Of a stretch of 64,000 nucleotides of DNA, positions 1 to 8,097 are shown one piece after another. The notes under the pieces were generated by a model that searched no databases, was not told the DNA's origin, and saw only the letters and a program-made list of their open reading frames with translations. Origin of the DNA: Ferrimonas marina (GTDB taxonomy: Bacteria > Pseudomonadota > Gammaproteobacteria > Enterobacterales > Shewanellaceae); NCBI RefSeq assembly GCF_900129905.1, contig NZ_FQXG01000003.1, positions 363,771 to 427,770 of the forward strand. The letters run 5' to 3'. Both the position numbers and the translations under genes were made by a program. How positions within the stretch are numbered: position 1 is the first letter of the stretch; each line of letters opens with the position of its first letter.

Positions 1-136
1 GCTTGGCATTGCAGTGGTAGCCAGCCTGGGCGGCCAGTTGATCGCGGCTTTGATTAAGGGTCGGCTTGCCATTGCTGTGCAGGGCGTTCATGCCGGCGGT
101 GACCTGGCGGTAGTGTTCCTGAGAAATGAAGTGCAT
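1..136 (-). CDS. Partial gene, N-terminus of a small-domain protein of unknown function
   Basis: Only the first 45 codons are inside the window; the gene continues past base 1. The ATG at 136 is preceded (minus strand) by AAGGATAAGCGCG, a good Shine-Dalgarno at normal spacing. The visible residues contain TLNQSRDQLAAQAGY, which resembles the start of the small helical domain known as glyoxalase-related (a helix, then L.. ..LA...GY). The long gene at 16078 begins with a similar layout. This is a pattern match only. Function unknown. Confidence 0.6.
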   Translation of the reverse strand, partial: MHFISQEHYRQVTAGMNALHSNGKPTLNQSRDQLAAQAGYHCNAK

Positions 137-301
137 CGCGCTTATCCTTGTGCGGTCGGGTTTCCAGTTGCCCCATAACCAGAATGCGACCGGGTTAAAT
201 CGATCCACATTCCAAGTCCTAAATTTAAATGCAGGGCTTTTTTGCCGATTGGGGCGGCAGGCTGCTTAGGCCCGTCTTTCACCATAGTGAGGACGTGTTT
301 G

Positions 302-319
302 AATATACATATTTATATC
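302..319. promoter_or_regulatory. Weak copy of the AATATAC-N4-GTATATT operator
   Basis: The left half AATATAC is perfect and the right half TTATATC has two mismatches. It lies in the intergenic space between the minus-strand gene starting at 136 and the plus-strand gene starting at 426. It is the weakest copy and may be chance. Confidence 0.35.
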
Positions 320-425
320 GGCCAGGTCAAGGGGTTGCCTATTTGCAAAGCTGGTTGACTGGTTCAGCGCCATTGGCCGCTGTGGTACCATCAAAGAATA
401 AAGAAGTGTTAATTGTGAGCGTGGG

Positions 426-1607
426 ATGGCGAAGTACCGGGAAGTGTTGGCGCGAGATGTTCGAGGGGGCTGGCGAAACGAGGGTCGTCGTGCTTTGGCG
501 CGGTTGGACGAAGGTCTGCCAAAATATGCTGCTGAAGGTGAATTACTGAAGTCGAGGTATGTCGAGCTCAATAAGGATGTGGGTAACGTAGTTGAAGGTG
601 TCTTTAGCCAGTTCAAGGAGCAATTGCTGGAACAGTTCCGGAACAATGGTTGGGAAAATAGAACCGCAGTAGAAACCAGCTTAAACTCTGCCCTGCCTTC
701 CGGAAAGGCGCAGTTAAAAAAGTTTCTCCGCGACAGTGCAAAGCTTGACCTCGGCACCGAAACCGAACTCACCAGGACCTTGGTTATAGAGGCCCGTCAG
801 TGTGCCGAGGAGTTGATAGCCCTGGATGTTGAGGTAAAGGGTTATGACGGTCTTGTGGTGACCCAAGGTCAGAAGCGTGATGCGGTGGTAAAGCGCCAGG
901 CGGCTGAGAAAGAAGAGGCCCGACGGGTCGGCCACAAAGACGTGAAATATGCCGTGAAGTTTGCTGAGGAGTTGGTGGAGCAGTCCAGAGAAGGGATCAT
1001 CCAGGAGATGGCCCGGCGGACTGAGCGTCATCAAGAGGCGATGATTGCGGCCATCAAGGACGCTGACTATGTCTGGCAGTCTTATGCTCCGCGGAAGCGT
1101 GACAAGGCTTTGCCTTACCACCAGTTTGGTGGCTCCGACCTGGTAACGGTGGCGGATACTGAGTATGACCCAGAGCGGGGATGTGAGGTGTTCGTGATTA
1201 AGCCTAAGGCGGAGCGGGATAGGGTTATAAAAGAGAGGGCCGAGACTGCCTACCAGTATCTTAAAGACGAATTTGTGGGTAAGTTGAGCAAAAAAATTGG
1301 CGGGATCTTGGTGGCGCGCGGGGATTTGAAAGAGGGCGGGCTATCGTCGCCGCCTTTGAGGGTTTCCAGTAATATTGAGGCGCTGGTCACCGCGGAGTTT
1401 GAAGACGGGGGCCGCTTTAATGTCCGTGCCCAGTCGGTGACTGTATACAAACATAATATTAAAAACGGCTTTTGCGAGCAGTATCGGTTTAGCTTTCACG
1501 ATTGCTATTTTGGCGATGGCAGGAAGTTGCCATACCCGGACCTTGATAGGGTAAGCATTCATTTCGCCGGGATTAAGCCTAAGCGGGAAGTGGGTCCGTC
1601 GCGCTGA
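426..1607 (+). CDS. Conserved-looking hypothetical protein, helical N-terminus and beta-rich C-terminal domain
   Basis: 393 residues. Residues 1-240 are charged and helical, with long Glu/Lys/Arg runs consistent with coiled coil. The last ~75 residues look like a compact beta domain with the pattern F.DGG.F.VR......YKHN followed by FSFHDCYFGDG, a layout seen in unknown proteins of phages and plasmids. The frame opens just after a stop at 399-401, and 426 is the first ATG. There is no strong Shine-Dalgarno. A terminator follows at 1625. It ends in PSR, loosely like the L-x-R tails of the helical families further along. Function not recognised. Confidence 0.75.
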   Translation: MAKYREVLARDVRGGWRNEGRRALARLDEGLPKYAAEGELLKSRYVELNKDVGNVVEGVFSQFKEQLLEQFRNNGWENRTAVETSLNSALPSGKAQLKKFLRDSAKLDLGTETELTRTLVIEARQCAEELIALDVEVKGYDGLVVTQGQKRDAVVKRQAAEKEEARRVGHKDVKYAVKFAEELVEQSREGIIQEMARRTERHQEAMIAAIKDADYVWQSYAPRKRDKALPYHQFGGSDLVTVADTEYDPERGCEVFVIKPKAERDRVIKERAETAYQYLKDEFVGKLSKKIGGILVARGDLKEGGLSSPPLRVSSNIEALVTAEFEDGGRFNVRAQSVTVYKHNIKNGFCEQYRFSFHDCYFGDGRKLPYPDLDRVSIHFAGIKPKREVGPSR

Positions 1608-1624
1608 CCTGGCAAAACTACACA

Positions 1625-1647
1625 GGCCGCCTGAGGGCGGCTTTGTT
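1625..1647 (+). terminator. Rho-independent terminator
   Basis: GCCGCC and GGCGGC form a stem with a short TGAG loop, followed by TTTGTT. It sits 18 bases after the stop of the gene ending at 1607. Confidence 0.8.
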
Positions 1648-1680
1648 ATATCTGGGGCCTGGCTTAAGGGGGAGTGAACA

Positions 1681-1833
1681 ATGCTCCCTCATGGGCGCTT
1701 TGGCGTCGGAATGAGTGGTCTGCAGATGGGCACAATCCCCAAGCAGGCGGGCCCTACGGGAATGTTTCTCATCAGCCATTGTTGCAGCGGGAGCGTCCAG
1801 CTAACCCAGAATTCGGCATTTAATGCTGTATAG
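1681..1833 (+). CDS. Possible small protein of 50 residues
   Basis: A 50-codon frame starts at ATG 1681, preceded by AAGGGGGAGTGAACA, a very strong Shine-Dalgarno at good spacing. The product starts MLPHGRFGVGMSGLQMG and has two adjacent Cys near residue 34-35. No family is recognised. It lies in an otherwise gene-free stretch (1608-1975). The ribosome site is the only real support, so it may be a leader peptide or not expressed. Confidence 0.4.
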   Translation: MLPHGRFGVGMSGLQMGTIPKQAGPTGMFLISHCCSGSVQLTQNSAFNAV

Positions 1834-1878
1834 GGCGGCATGCAGGGGGTGGCCAGTAGGGCATAGCGAAGCGCCCAT

Positions 1879-1896
1879 AATATACTTGAGTATACT
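1879..1896. promoter_or_regulatory. AATATAC-N4-GTATATT operator copy
   Basis: Reads AATATAC-TTGA-GTATACT. It lies 79 bp before the start of the gene at 1976. It belongs to the repeated intergenic palindrome set found across the window. Confidence 0.7.
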
Positions 1897-1975
1897 AACG
1901 GACATGGTGCCCTGGAAGGGTGGTTAGAGCTGCTGGCGGGACCGCCAGCACTAGGGACAGAACATTGGAGGTTTT

Positions 1976-2365
1976 ATGGGTGCGTATTGGGGATCTCGTT
2001 TCTTTGCGGTCACGGCCAGAGACGAAACCAGCTTGGCTGAGGCACACGTGTCTCAAGTGGACTACAAGCCGGCGGCTATCGGGGAGGGCGTCGAGCTGAG
2101 CCCGCGAGATAGCATGGAGGGTTACCAGCATTACGCCACTGAGTCAGAGGCTCGCCTGGCCGTAAAGAAGCACGTCCTGGACCTGGTGGGGCCGGCCATT
2201 CGAGAGCTGTCCTGGGCCATTGATGATTTGTGGCTGCAGCGAGAGCATGGCAAGTTGCAGGGTAAGGGCGCTGAGGGGAAGGCATTTACTAAGCAGATCC
2301 GAGCGTTAGAGGCCCAAAAGCAGGCACTCCAGCACCATTGTCGTCGTCAAATCGAGTGTCGCTAA
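1976..2365 (+). CDS. Hypothetical protein, 129 residues
   Basis: The ATG at 1976 follows TTGGAGGTTTT, a clear Shine-Dalgarno. The N-terminal half is short and mixed; residues 55-129 are strongly helical with many Gln, Lys and Glu. No family recognised. It is followed after 9 bases by an interrupted frame with its own strong ribosome site, so the two probably form an operon. The operator copy at 1879 suggests shared control with recA and others. Confidence 0.75.
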   Translation: MGAYWGSRFFAVTARDETSLAEAHVSQVDYKPAAIGEGVELSPRDSMEGYQHYATESEARLAVKKHVLDLVGPAIRELSWAIDDLWLQREHGKLQGKGAEGKAFTKQIRALEAQKQALQHHCRRQIECR

Positions 2366-2374
2366 GGAGGGGGC

Positions 2375-2689
2375 ATGCTGGAAATCGAAAAGCTAATGGG
2401 GGCACGGTTGTTTATCCCTGAGCAGGTGAAGCAGGCGTTCATCCATGGCAAGGGTGACGCCGGAGTTGGCATTGCCTCCCAGACCGCGACCTTGGATGCC
2501 GAAGCGCACGGGTCGTAGGTGCCGCTGGAGGGCCTGGAGCAGGCTGAGCGCAGTGACTCGCTAGCAGAGCTGAGAGAAAGCCTCACGGACGCGTTCAGCT
2601 CGCTGTGGGATACCAAGGTCACCGTGCTGTTTGACTTCGGGGAGGCAGCTCAGGCGGGGCTGGAGGCGGCGGCCGGTGATAAGCCCTGA
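2375..2689 (+). pseudogene. Gene interrupted by an in-frame amber codon
   Basis: The ATG at 2375 follows AAGGAGGGGGC, one of the best ribosome sites in the window. The frame reads 47 codons, meets TAG at 2516-2518, then stays open in the same frame for 56 more codons to TGA at 2687. The codon after TAG is GTG, so reinitiation is conceivable. Codon character continues unchanged past the stop, which argues for one ancestral gene of about 104 codons. Alternatives are a recent nonsense mutation, two small coupled genes, amber suppression or a sequencing error. Function unknown. Confidence 0.55.
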
Positions 2690-2721
2690 TGTAGCTTCTT
2701 CCAGAAAGTGATTTGCAGATA

Positions 2722-2745
2722 GGGCGCCTTACGGCGTCCTTTTTT
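2722..2745 (+). terminator. Rho-independent terminator
   Basis: GGGCGCC-TTAC-GGCGTCC followed by six T. It ends the transcript of the genes at 1976-2689. Confidence 0.9.
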
Positions 2746-2778
2746 GGTAACGGTGGGGTGGTTGTGGCAGATACAACA

Positions 2779-2798
2779 ATACCGCCCAAGGGCGGTAT
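2779..2798. other. Perfect inverted repeat
   Basis: ATACCGCCC and GGGCGGTAT are separated by two A. There is no T-run on either side, so it may be an RNA hairpin or a protein site. Confidence 0.5.
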
Positions 2799-3031
2799 GC
2801 TGCGGCCTACTCTTCGCAGACCCGTGGTCCCAATCGACCTAACACCATCGTAGCATGACCAGGTTCAAACTCGGAGCGAAGGGCTGCCGTATTGCTGGCG
2901 GCGGAACCCACTCTGAATGTGCTTGCTGGGGTGGCCAGATGCCGTGCTCAAGTTCATTGTGCCGGGTGGGCCAACAGCTGTCTTGGGCACTTAAGAGCAT
3001 GCAGGTTCCGCAGTACGCGTTTACCGGTAAG

Positions 3032-3571
3032 TCAGTGGTGGGGGTAGCGGGGGAACGCTTGTAAGTCGCTGGGATCCTGCGTGGTTACGACCTTGGCATC
3101 AGAAAGGTCAGCAGGAGCAGGCCCAACAATGTATGGGGGTACGCAGATCAGTTCTTGCGCGGCCATGTGCGTCAGTGCGGATTTAGGTGGGTTACGAGAG
3201 TCAATGCCGATGGCTTGGTAGAACTGACCGTCATGCTTGGGGGTGGGCAAAAGCACAATCACCCGGCTGCCAGCTGGTGTGGTGCGGCACAACTGGCGTA
3301 ATCGCTTAACTGCTTTTGCGCTGTTGTTGGGTAACTCGACAATCTGAACATGATGATCGGTTAGCCAGGGTGCGATGAGTGATTGGAGCTGAGTGATCTT
3401 CACCTGGGCGAACTGATTCTTTCTGGTCTGGATTTCTTGTTTTGTGCCGCTGGTCCAGTTGAGCGCGAAGCGGCCTTGTTCGTTTGTGATGACCCAGAAC
3501 GGAACGATGTTGACTCTGTCCGCTCCTGGCACTTCGACGCCGCAATTGATAATGGTCTGTGGTACGAACAT
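3032..3571 (-). CDS. Hypothetical protein, 179 residues
   Basis: An open minus-strand frame with normal codon character. The product is mixed alpha/beta, with hydrophobic strands around residues 20-30 (VPFWVIT) and 103-109 (SRVIVLLP) and a Pro-rich C-terminal end. The ATG at 3571 has no clear Shine-Dalgarno, so the start is uncertain. The next upstream gene on this strand ends 74 bases before it, and the two may be co-transcribed. No family recognised. Confidence 0.65.
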   Translation of the reverse strand: MFVPQTIINCGVEVPGADRVNIVPFWVITNEQGRFALNWTSGTKQEIQTRKNQFAQVKITQLQSLIAPWLTDHHVQIVELPNNSAKAVKRLRQLCRTTPAGSRVIVLLPTPKHDGQFYQAIGIDSRNPPKSALTHMAAQELICVPPYIVGPAPADLSDAKVVTTQDPSDLQAFPRYPHH

Positions 3572-3645
3572 GGTGCTTGTCTCTGAACAGTTTTCGGCAA
3601 GGGTACGCCATAGCGCTGGCAGATGCCATGGCGTATCTGGGGAAT

Positions 3646-4257
3646 TCAGGGGCGAGTGTGCTTTTTCTGCTGGTTCCGAAGTTTGGTGATCCGGGTGGCG
3701 ATGATCACCAGTTCCTTGGGGTGGGCTTCAACGTTTTCCTGGGCCTGTTCAAGCTCCTCTGTAAGCGTTGGGCAAACACTGCCCTGTTCCTCTTTCATCG
3801 CTTGGGTTTCGGCCTTCCAATACTCCACATCACCTTGCAAGTCAGGCAGCAAGTCTTTGTGCTCTTTTTTGAGATAAAGAAGGGCCTGCAGCGGGGTGGT
3901 GAAGAGGCCGTGGGGAAGGTGATCAGCATTCTCGGAAAATTCCTTGCGGCAAAGATCGGGAATGCTCGATTTCCAGGGCTTAAGGCCACGTTTGGCGGCT
4001 TTGCTGTCGTAGGTCAGGTCGTGCTTGAGCACCAGGTACGCTTTCCGGGCCCGTTGGTTGGCGTAGCTGCTGGGTAAGTGGTTCTTAGCCCAGCCATTGG
4101 CACGCGTATTGGGCACCCGCAGGGTGCGGATGTGCCACTCTTCAATCTCCAACTCTGTCTTGCCGTCGGTGGTGAAGATGTTGGCAGAGTAGAACACCTG
4201 GCCCACCTTCAGGCACTTGGGTACCGGGCTGCTGGAAGCTTTCTTTTTTGCGGTCAT
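3646..4257 (-). CDS. Hypothetical protein, 203 residues, Lys-rich
   Basis: The ATG at 4257 is preceded by AAGGAGAGGACC, a strong ribosome site. The product begins MTAKKKASSS, has a beta-rich region (residues ~18-50), then a basic middle and a helical C-terminal third ending KKHTRP. No catalytic motif is seen. A stem-loop at 4276 separates it from the PAPS-reductase-like gene upstream, and the gene at 3032 follows. Function not recognised. Confidence 0.75.
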   Translation of the reverse strand: MTAKKKASSSPVPKCLKVGQVFYSANIFTTDGKTELEIEEWHIRTLRVPNTRANGWAKNHLPSSYANQRARKAYLVLKHDLTYDSKAAKRGLKPWKSSIPDLCRKEFSENADHLPHGLFTTPLQALLYLKKEHKDLLPDLQGDVEYWKAETQAMKEEQGSVCPTLTEELEQAQENVEAHPKELVIIATRITKLRNQQKKHTRP

Positions 4258-4275
4258 GGTCCTCTCCTTGAGGAA

Positions 4276-4298
4276 GTCGGCGCCTTGGCGGCGCCGAC
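4276..4298 (-). terminator. Stem-loop after the PAPS-reductase-like gene
   Basis: GTCGGCGCC-TTGGC-GGCGCCGAC, a perfect 9-bp stem just after the stop at 4306 on the minus strand. It is followed by TTCCTC, a weak T-tract, so it may attenuate rather than fully stop transcription. Confidence 0.6.
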
Positions 4299-4305
4299 CA
4301 TAGGT

Positions 4306-5427
4306 TTACACAGCGCCTGAGCTCAGCTCGCTGAAGGCCCCCAGGGGCAGTTCCCAGTCCTGGCCTTGGTCCAGGAACAGCGGCAGGGTGTAGTCAGTGG
4401 CCACGGCCTGGGCAACCAGTTCCGGCGGCAGATTGTCGATGGGCTTAACACCAGCGGCACGCTCTACCACGGTCTTGCCGTTGCGGTGGATGGAGACACC
4501 AAACTGCTTTTCGTACTCAGCGATGGCCTGCATCCGCTCTGGCCAGTAATGGCCGATGGTGGCCCAGATGCGGTCGTGGTTGAAGATGCAGGCCATGCAC
4601 GAGCTGCGGCCAAAGCCCAGGCGGTAGGGCAGCGGGGCAATCAGCTTGTGCTTGGCCAGGATGTCCCAGACTTGCTGCTCAGAGAAGTGCAGCACCGGGC
4701 GCCAGTGGTCAATGAAGCGCGGGGTGCGCGGGTTTTTGCCCCGGGCAGTATCATTGAAGTGCGGCTCCAGCTGGTTGTACTTGGAGCGGCCAGGGGATTC
4801 CTGGCGGCGCTCACCGGTGATGAACAGAACGCGCTGACCGATGAAGCGGTCTTGCGAGGTGAAGGCGCGTCGAGCCGGATCGATTTTCAGGGCACCTGAG
4901 CAGTAACGGGTGCGGATGTCTGCGGACTGCTGGGGGAACATCATCCGGGTGTTCGGCTTGGAGCGGCTGCGGTCCAGGGTCAGGGTGCCAGTCGGGGTCT
5001 GGATCTTGTGCGGGTGGGGGATGGAATCTTTTTTCAGCATCTCGCCCTTGAACCCGTGCATTAACCAGCTGTAGTACAGCGGGATCCCCATGGACTCACA
5101 GACCTTCTCCAGGAAGCTTTCGATGTGGGGCCAGTCGGCAAAGTAGCCGGGGGTTTCGCGGCCATCCACCAGGTGGTGCCAGCACTCGATTTTGCTGGTG
5201 GGCACGCCCATCTCCAGCAGGCGGAACAGGCAGGCGAAGGAGTCTTTGCCGCTCATGCAGACGATAAAGAGATCGTAGTCCAACTCGATGTCTTCGGCCT
5301 CGAAGTACACGTTGGGGGTGGCCGGTGCCTGGGCGATGATGTCGCCTTGGAACAGGTCAAGCTGGTTGCCAAGGCCGGTAATGATGCGGTCGTCCATAGC
5401 GTCGGTGCGGGCGGTGTTGCTATCCAT
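4306..5427 (-). CDS. Phosphoadenosine phosphosulfate (PAPS) reductase-family PP-loop protein
   Basis: 373 residues from the ATG at 5427, chosen because GGAGTG lies six bases before it; an upstream ATG at 5460 lacks a site. The PP-loop SGKDS is at residues 59-63. Further signs of the family are RYCSGALK in the middle and a CxxC pair in SSCMACIF near residue 290, which could bind metal or an Fe-S cluster. Members activate a substrate with ATP (N-type ATP pyrophosphatase) in sulfur transfer; stand-alone versions are common on phages and plasmids with unknown substrate. The DndC protein of DNA phosphorothioation belongs to the wider family, but no dnd partner genes are here. An operator copy lies 45 bp upstream. 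Confidence 0.85.
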   Translation of the reverse strand: MDSNTARTDAMDDRIITGLGNQLDLFQGDIIAQAPATPNVYFEAEDIELDYDLFIVCMSGKDSFACLFRLLEMGVPTSKIECWHHLVDGRETPGYFADWPHIESFLEKVCESMGIPLYYSWLMHGFKGEMLKKDSIPHPHKIQTPTGTLTLDRSRSKPNTRMMFPQQSADIRTRYCSGALKIDPARRAFTSQDRFIGQRVLFITGERRQESPGRSKYNQLEPHFNDTARGKNPRTPRFIDHWRPVLHFSEQQVWDILAKHKLIAPLPYRLGFGRSSCMACIFNHDRIWATIGHYWPERMQAIAEYEKQFGVSIHRNGKTVVERAAGVKPIDNLPPELVAQAVATDYTLPLFLDQGQDWELPLGAFSELSSGAV

Positions 5428-5472
5428 GTGGGTCACTCCATGTGAAAAATCATGTCTCACTCAACAGTTAGT

Positions 5473-5490
5473 AATATACATAAATATATT
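5473..5490. promoter_or_regulatory. AATATAC-N4-GTATATT operator copy
   Basis: Reads AATATAC-ATAA-ATATATT, one mismatch from the consensus halves. It lies 45 bp upstream of the PAPS-reductase-like start. Confidence 0.65.
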
Positions 5491-5779
5491 TAACGATGCA
5501 AGTTTGAGGTCGGTTCATTTGGTAGAAAATGGTCTGGGAGATGGCGGCACGCTGGCGTATACTGCAAAGCGCTGCAGCGTGACCGAGACCGTGATGCACA
5601 CTGGCCTGGGCAACAGCAGAATCGGGCCTCTGGCGCTATGAGTGGGGCGGTTGTGCTGACGGTTCAGCCTGGCTGAATGCATAGGCTTGGTGTTGTGTAG
5701 TGGGTGATATTGAGGTCTGGTTGATCAGGCCTTTTGGTTGAGTTGATTGTGGGGTGTACCGGTGCGGTTATCGACATTA

Positions 5780-6070
5780 ATGAAGAGGCTAGGGGTGTTT
5801 CGCGAGCGGTGGTGTCCCAGGCACGTGGATGTGATGCTGCGGGCCATCGGCGGGGCCACCGCCCCGGTGACCCGAGCAGTGAAGGCGGTGATGTGTGAGG
5901 GGCTCAGTGAGCGCCGCGCCGCCAGCCGGCACGGGGTTGGCGGGTTGCAGTTGCGGCACTGCCTGGCCCGGGTGCGCCGCCAGCACCAGCTGTGTGCACG
6001 TCTGGTAGAAGGCGGACGCGCCCCAGGTTGGTCGGAGCGGGTTGAGAGAGCGGCTGCACGGCGGTGGTAA
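5780..6070 (+). CDS. Possible KorA/TrfB-like DNA-binding protein
   Basis: 96 residues from ATG 5780; a GTG at 5762 with GGGG seven bases ahead is an alternative start. The stretch VKAVMCEGLSERRAASRHG followed by LQLRHCLARVRRQ matches the helix-turn-helix pattern of KorA/TrfB repressors of plasmids (V..G.s...AA...G.s......V..V). Those proteins bind operators that co-ordinate plasmid replication and transfer genes. The protein is very rich in Arg and Cys. It precedes the helical gene at 6119. The family call rests on one motif. Confidence 0.5.
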   Translation: MKRLGVFRERWCPRHVDVMLRAIGGATAPVTRAVKAVMCEGLSERRAASRHGVGGLQLRHCLARVRRQHQLCARLVEGGRAPGWSERVERAAARRW

Positions 6071-6073
6071 AAT
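6065..6073 (+). promoter_or_regulatory. Extended -10 promoter (TGGTAAAAT)
   Basis: TG-G-TAAAAT at 6065-6073 fits an extended -10 element. It lies 46 bp upstream of the start at 6119, and no good -35 is seen. Very similar elements precede the genes at 24799, 26721, 51142, 61722 and 63411. Confidence 0.6.
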
Positions 6074-6118
6074 TAGGGTATCGCCAACCGGCGTTTTGCC
6101 TATAGGAAAAAATCCCGT

Positions 6119-6934
6119 ATGTCTGCGAAAAGTCTTATCGAACGCGTCAAGCCGGCCCTGGGGCAGATGGGAGGGGCCGGCATACCTCCTGGTGGGCGCT
6201 ACACGGCCGTTGTTGAGGTCATTAGCCAACTGGAGTCGACGGTATATGCGCACCCAGGTGTCAACATTACCCGGGAGCGGTTGATCGAAAACCTTGGGAC
6301 GCTGGTCAGCATGCACCAGAGTGCCAGTGGCGTATCGGAATCCATCGATGAACAGCGCCACCGGGACGAAATGGCGCTGCGGGAAAGAGACTATGAGGAC
6401 GATCTCAACTGCCACGCTCACAAGGCAATGGCCTGGTTGGGTTACGATGATTGTCATAGTGAGGTGGTGAGGTTGGCCGATGCCTTGGGGGAGGCAATCG
6501 ACCATGGCCTGCATGATACCCCGGGGGTGGCGCCAGCCACATTCAAAAGCGCCGTGCAGTTTCTTAAGGATGTCAGCAAATGGCAGGGCCGGGTGAAAGA
6601 AAGGCTGGGCGAGAGCGCGCCTGAGGGATTTTTGATGGAGCGGGCGGAAGCGGAGAAATTCATCTCGGAGGCTTGCGGATTACTGGGTGCGATTAAAAAT
6701 GCCCCGTTGGTCGATGCTCAGTACAGCAGCCGTCTCGAAGACCTCGCCTACTTCATTGACTGTACAGGTCTCCAGCTTGACCAGGGCTTGGACGGGGCTG
6801 AGGGGGCCTGCGTTGCAGAGAGGCGCGAGGTTCTTGTTGAACTGGACAAAGATATAACGTGGGGCATCGCGCGTTGTCAGAAATATCTTAAGGAAGTCAC
6901 GCCAGAGTCGGAGCCTGGCCTTAGCCGGAATTAA
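6119..6934 (+). CDS. Helical protein, probable member of the dispersed helical family A
   Basis: 271 residues, almost wholly helical and acidic, with no membrane segment or signal. The ATG at 6119 follows TAGGAAAAAATCCCGT. Residues ~150-215 (KSAVQFLKDVSKWQ, then EKFISEACGLLGAI) have the same spacing as LGDWYVVVSKLCEAA in the 61722 protein, so distant relationship is likely. It ends EPGLSRN, close to the L-x-R tail of other members. It has its own extended -10 promoter and a strong terminator. Function unknown. Confidence 0.75.
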   Translation: MSAKSLIERVKPALGQMGGAGIPPGGRYTAVVEVISQLESTVYAHPGVNITRERLIENLGTLVSMHQSASGVSESIDEQRHRDEMALRERDYEDDLNCHAHKAMAWLGYDDCHSEVVRLADALGEAIDHGLHDTPGVAPATFKSAVQFLKDVSKWQGRVKERLGESAPEGFLMERAEAEKFISEACGLLGAIKNAPLVDAQYSSRLEDLAYFIDCTGLQLDQGLDGAEGACVAERREVLVELDKDITWGIARCQKYLKEVTPESEPGLSRN

Positions 6935-6958
6935 CCCGGGCGGGACCCTAGTAAAAGA

Positions 6959-6991
6959 AAACCGGGCTACCTGAATCAGGTAGCCCGGTTT
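6959..6991. terminator. Bidirectional terminator between 6119 gene and recA
   Basis: AACCGGGCTACCTGA pairs perfectly with TCAGGTAGCCCGGTT across a one-base gap, flanked by A and T residues on both sides. It serves two convergent genes. Confidence 0.9.
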
Positions 6992-7033
6992 CGTTATCAT
7001 CCCTGGTGTTGAGTCAGGGCGTTGCCAGTGCCG

Positions 7034-8065
7034 TCAGTGGGTCTGAACAGCGGCTTGCTCGTCGTCCTCCCCGGCTTTGGGCAGCATCGCGTCGCGGATC
7101 TGGCTTTCCAGTTGAGTGGCCAACTCCGGCTTTTCACGCAGGGTGCGGCAGGCGTTTCCTTTGCCCTGGCCAATTTTTTCGCCGGCGTAGCTGTACCAGG
7201 CCCCGGCTTTGTCGACCAGATCGAGTTTGACCCCCAGGTCGACCAGTTCGCCTTCGAAGTTGGTGCCTTCGCCATACAGGATCTGGAACTCGGCCTGCTT
7301 GAACGGCGGTGCGACCTTGTTCTTGACCACTTTCACCCGGGTCTCGTTGCCAATCACATTGTCCCCATCTTTGATGGCGCCGATGCGACGGATATCAAGG
7401 CGTACCGAGGCGTAGAACTTCAGCGCGTTACCGCCGGTGGTGGTTTCCGGGCTGCCAAACATCACACCAATTTTGTGGCGGATCTGGTTGGTGAAGATCA
7501 CCATGCAGTTGGAGTTCTTGATACCGGCGGTGAGTTTTCGAAGCGCCTGGCTCATCATCCGGGCCTGCAGGCCTACGTGAGCATCGCCCATCTCGCCTTC
7601 GATTTCGGCCTTGGGGGTCAGCGCAGCTACTGAGTCGATGACCAGGATATCGACGGCACCGGAGCGCACCAGGGTATCGGTGATCTCCAGAGCCTGTTCG
7701 CCGGTGTCGGGTTGGGAAATGAGCAGGTCGTCAACGTCGACGCCCAGCTTGGCGGCGTAGATGGGATCCAGCGCATGCTCAGCGTCGACAAAAGCACAGG
7801 TCTTGCCCTGCTTTTGGGCTTCGGCGACCACTTGAAGAGTCAGGGTGGTCTTGCCGGAGGACTCCGGGCCGAAGATCTCGACCACGCGGCCGTAGGGCAA
7901 GCCACCGACCCCAAGGGCCACGTCCAGCCCCAGGCTGCCGGTGCCGACGGTGTCGATGTTCAGGGTCTTGGCGTCGCCCATACGCATGATGCTGCCACGC
8001 CCGAAATTTCTCTCAATCTCCCCCAGCGCATGCGCCAGGGCCTTTTGACGGTTATTGCTTTCCAT
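7034..8065 (-). CDS. recA: RecA recombinase, accessory copy
   Basis: 343 residues and collinear with E. coli RecA. The Walker A GPESSGKT is at 66-73, followed by the Walker B region and loop L2 ([11 protein letters not shown] from Gln194). RecA coats single-stranded DNA, exchanges strands and triggers LexA-type self-cleavage. Residue 197, Met in E. coli and inside the DNA-binding L2 loop, is His here, and residue 192 is Thr instead of Ile. The ATG at 8065 follows AAGGATTTCCC. The usual chromosomal partner recX is absent, pointing to an accessory copy. An operator copy of the window-wide palindrome lies 32 bp upstream, in place of an E. coli-type SOS box. Confidence 0.97.
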   Translation of the reverse strand: MESNNRQKALAHALGEIERNFGRGSIMRMGDAKTLNIDTVGTGSLGLDVALGVGGLPYGRVVEIFGPESSGKTTLTLQVVAEAQKQGKTCAFVDAEHALDPIYAAKLGVDVDDLLISQPDTGEQALEITDTLVRSGAVDILVIDSVAALTPKAEIEGEMGDAHVGLQARMMSQALRKLTAGIKNSNCMVIFTNQIRHKIGVMFGSPETTTGGNALKFYASVRLDIRRIGAIKDGDNVIGNETRVKVVKNKVAPPFKQAEFQILYGEGTNFEGELVDLGVKLDLVDKAGAWYSYAGEKIGQGKGNACRTLREKPELATQLESQIRDAMLPKAGEDDEQAAVQTH

Positions 8066-8097
8066 GGGAAATCCTTATCTTCAGTGGGTACGCAATT

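Larger units (their letters stand above)
2690..3031. other. Intergenic stretch with terminator and hairpin, no gene seen
   Basis: It contains the terminator at 2722 and a perfect 9-bp hairpin at 2779-2798. A plus-strand frame at 2855-3064 lacks a ribosome site and overlaps the minus-strand gene, so it was not called. Nothing else recognisable. Confidence 0.5.

Noticed and set aside
229-549. Plus-strand open frame of 106 codons overlapping the start of the 426 gene
   Set aside because: No ribosome site, unnatural Trp/Arg-rich product, and it overlaps a better frame with normal codon character.
2760-2880. Possible tRNA around the ACCGCCC hairpin
   Set aside because: No four-arm cloverleaf can be drawn; only a single 9-bp hairpin is present.
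7022-7633. Open frame of 203 codons antisense to recA
   Set aside because: Mirror of the strongly conserved recA frame; no ribosome site.
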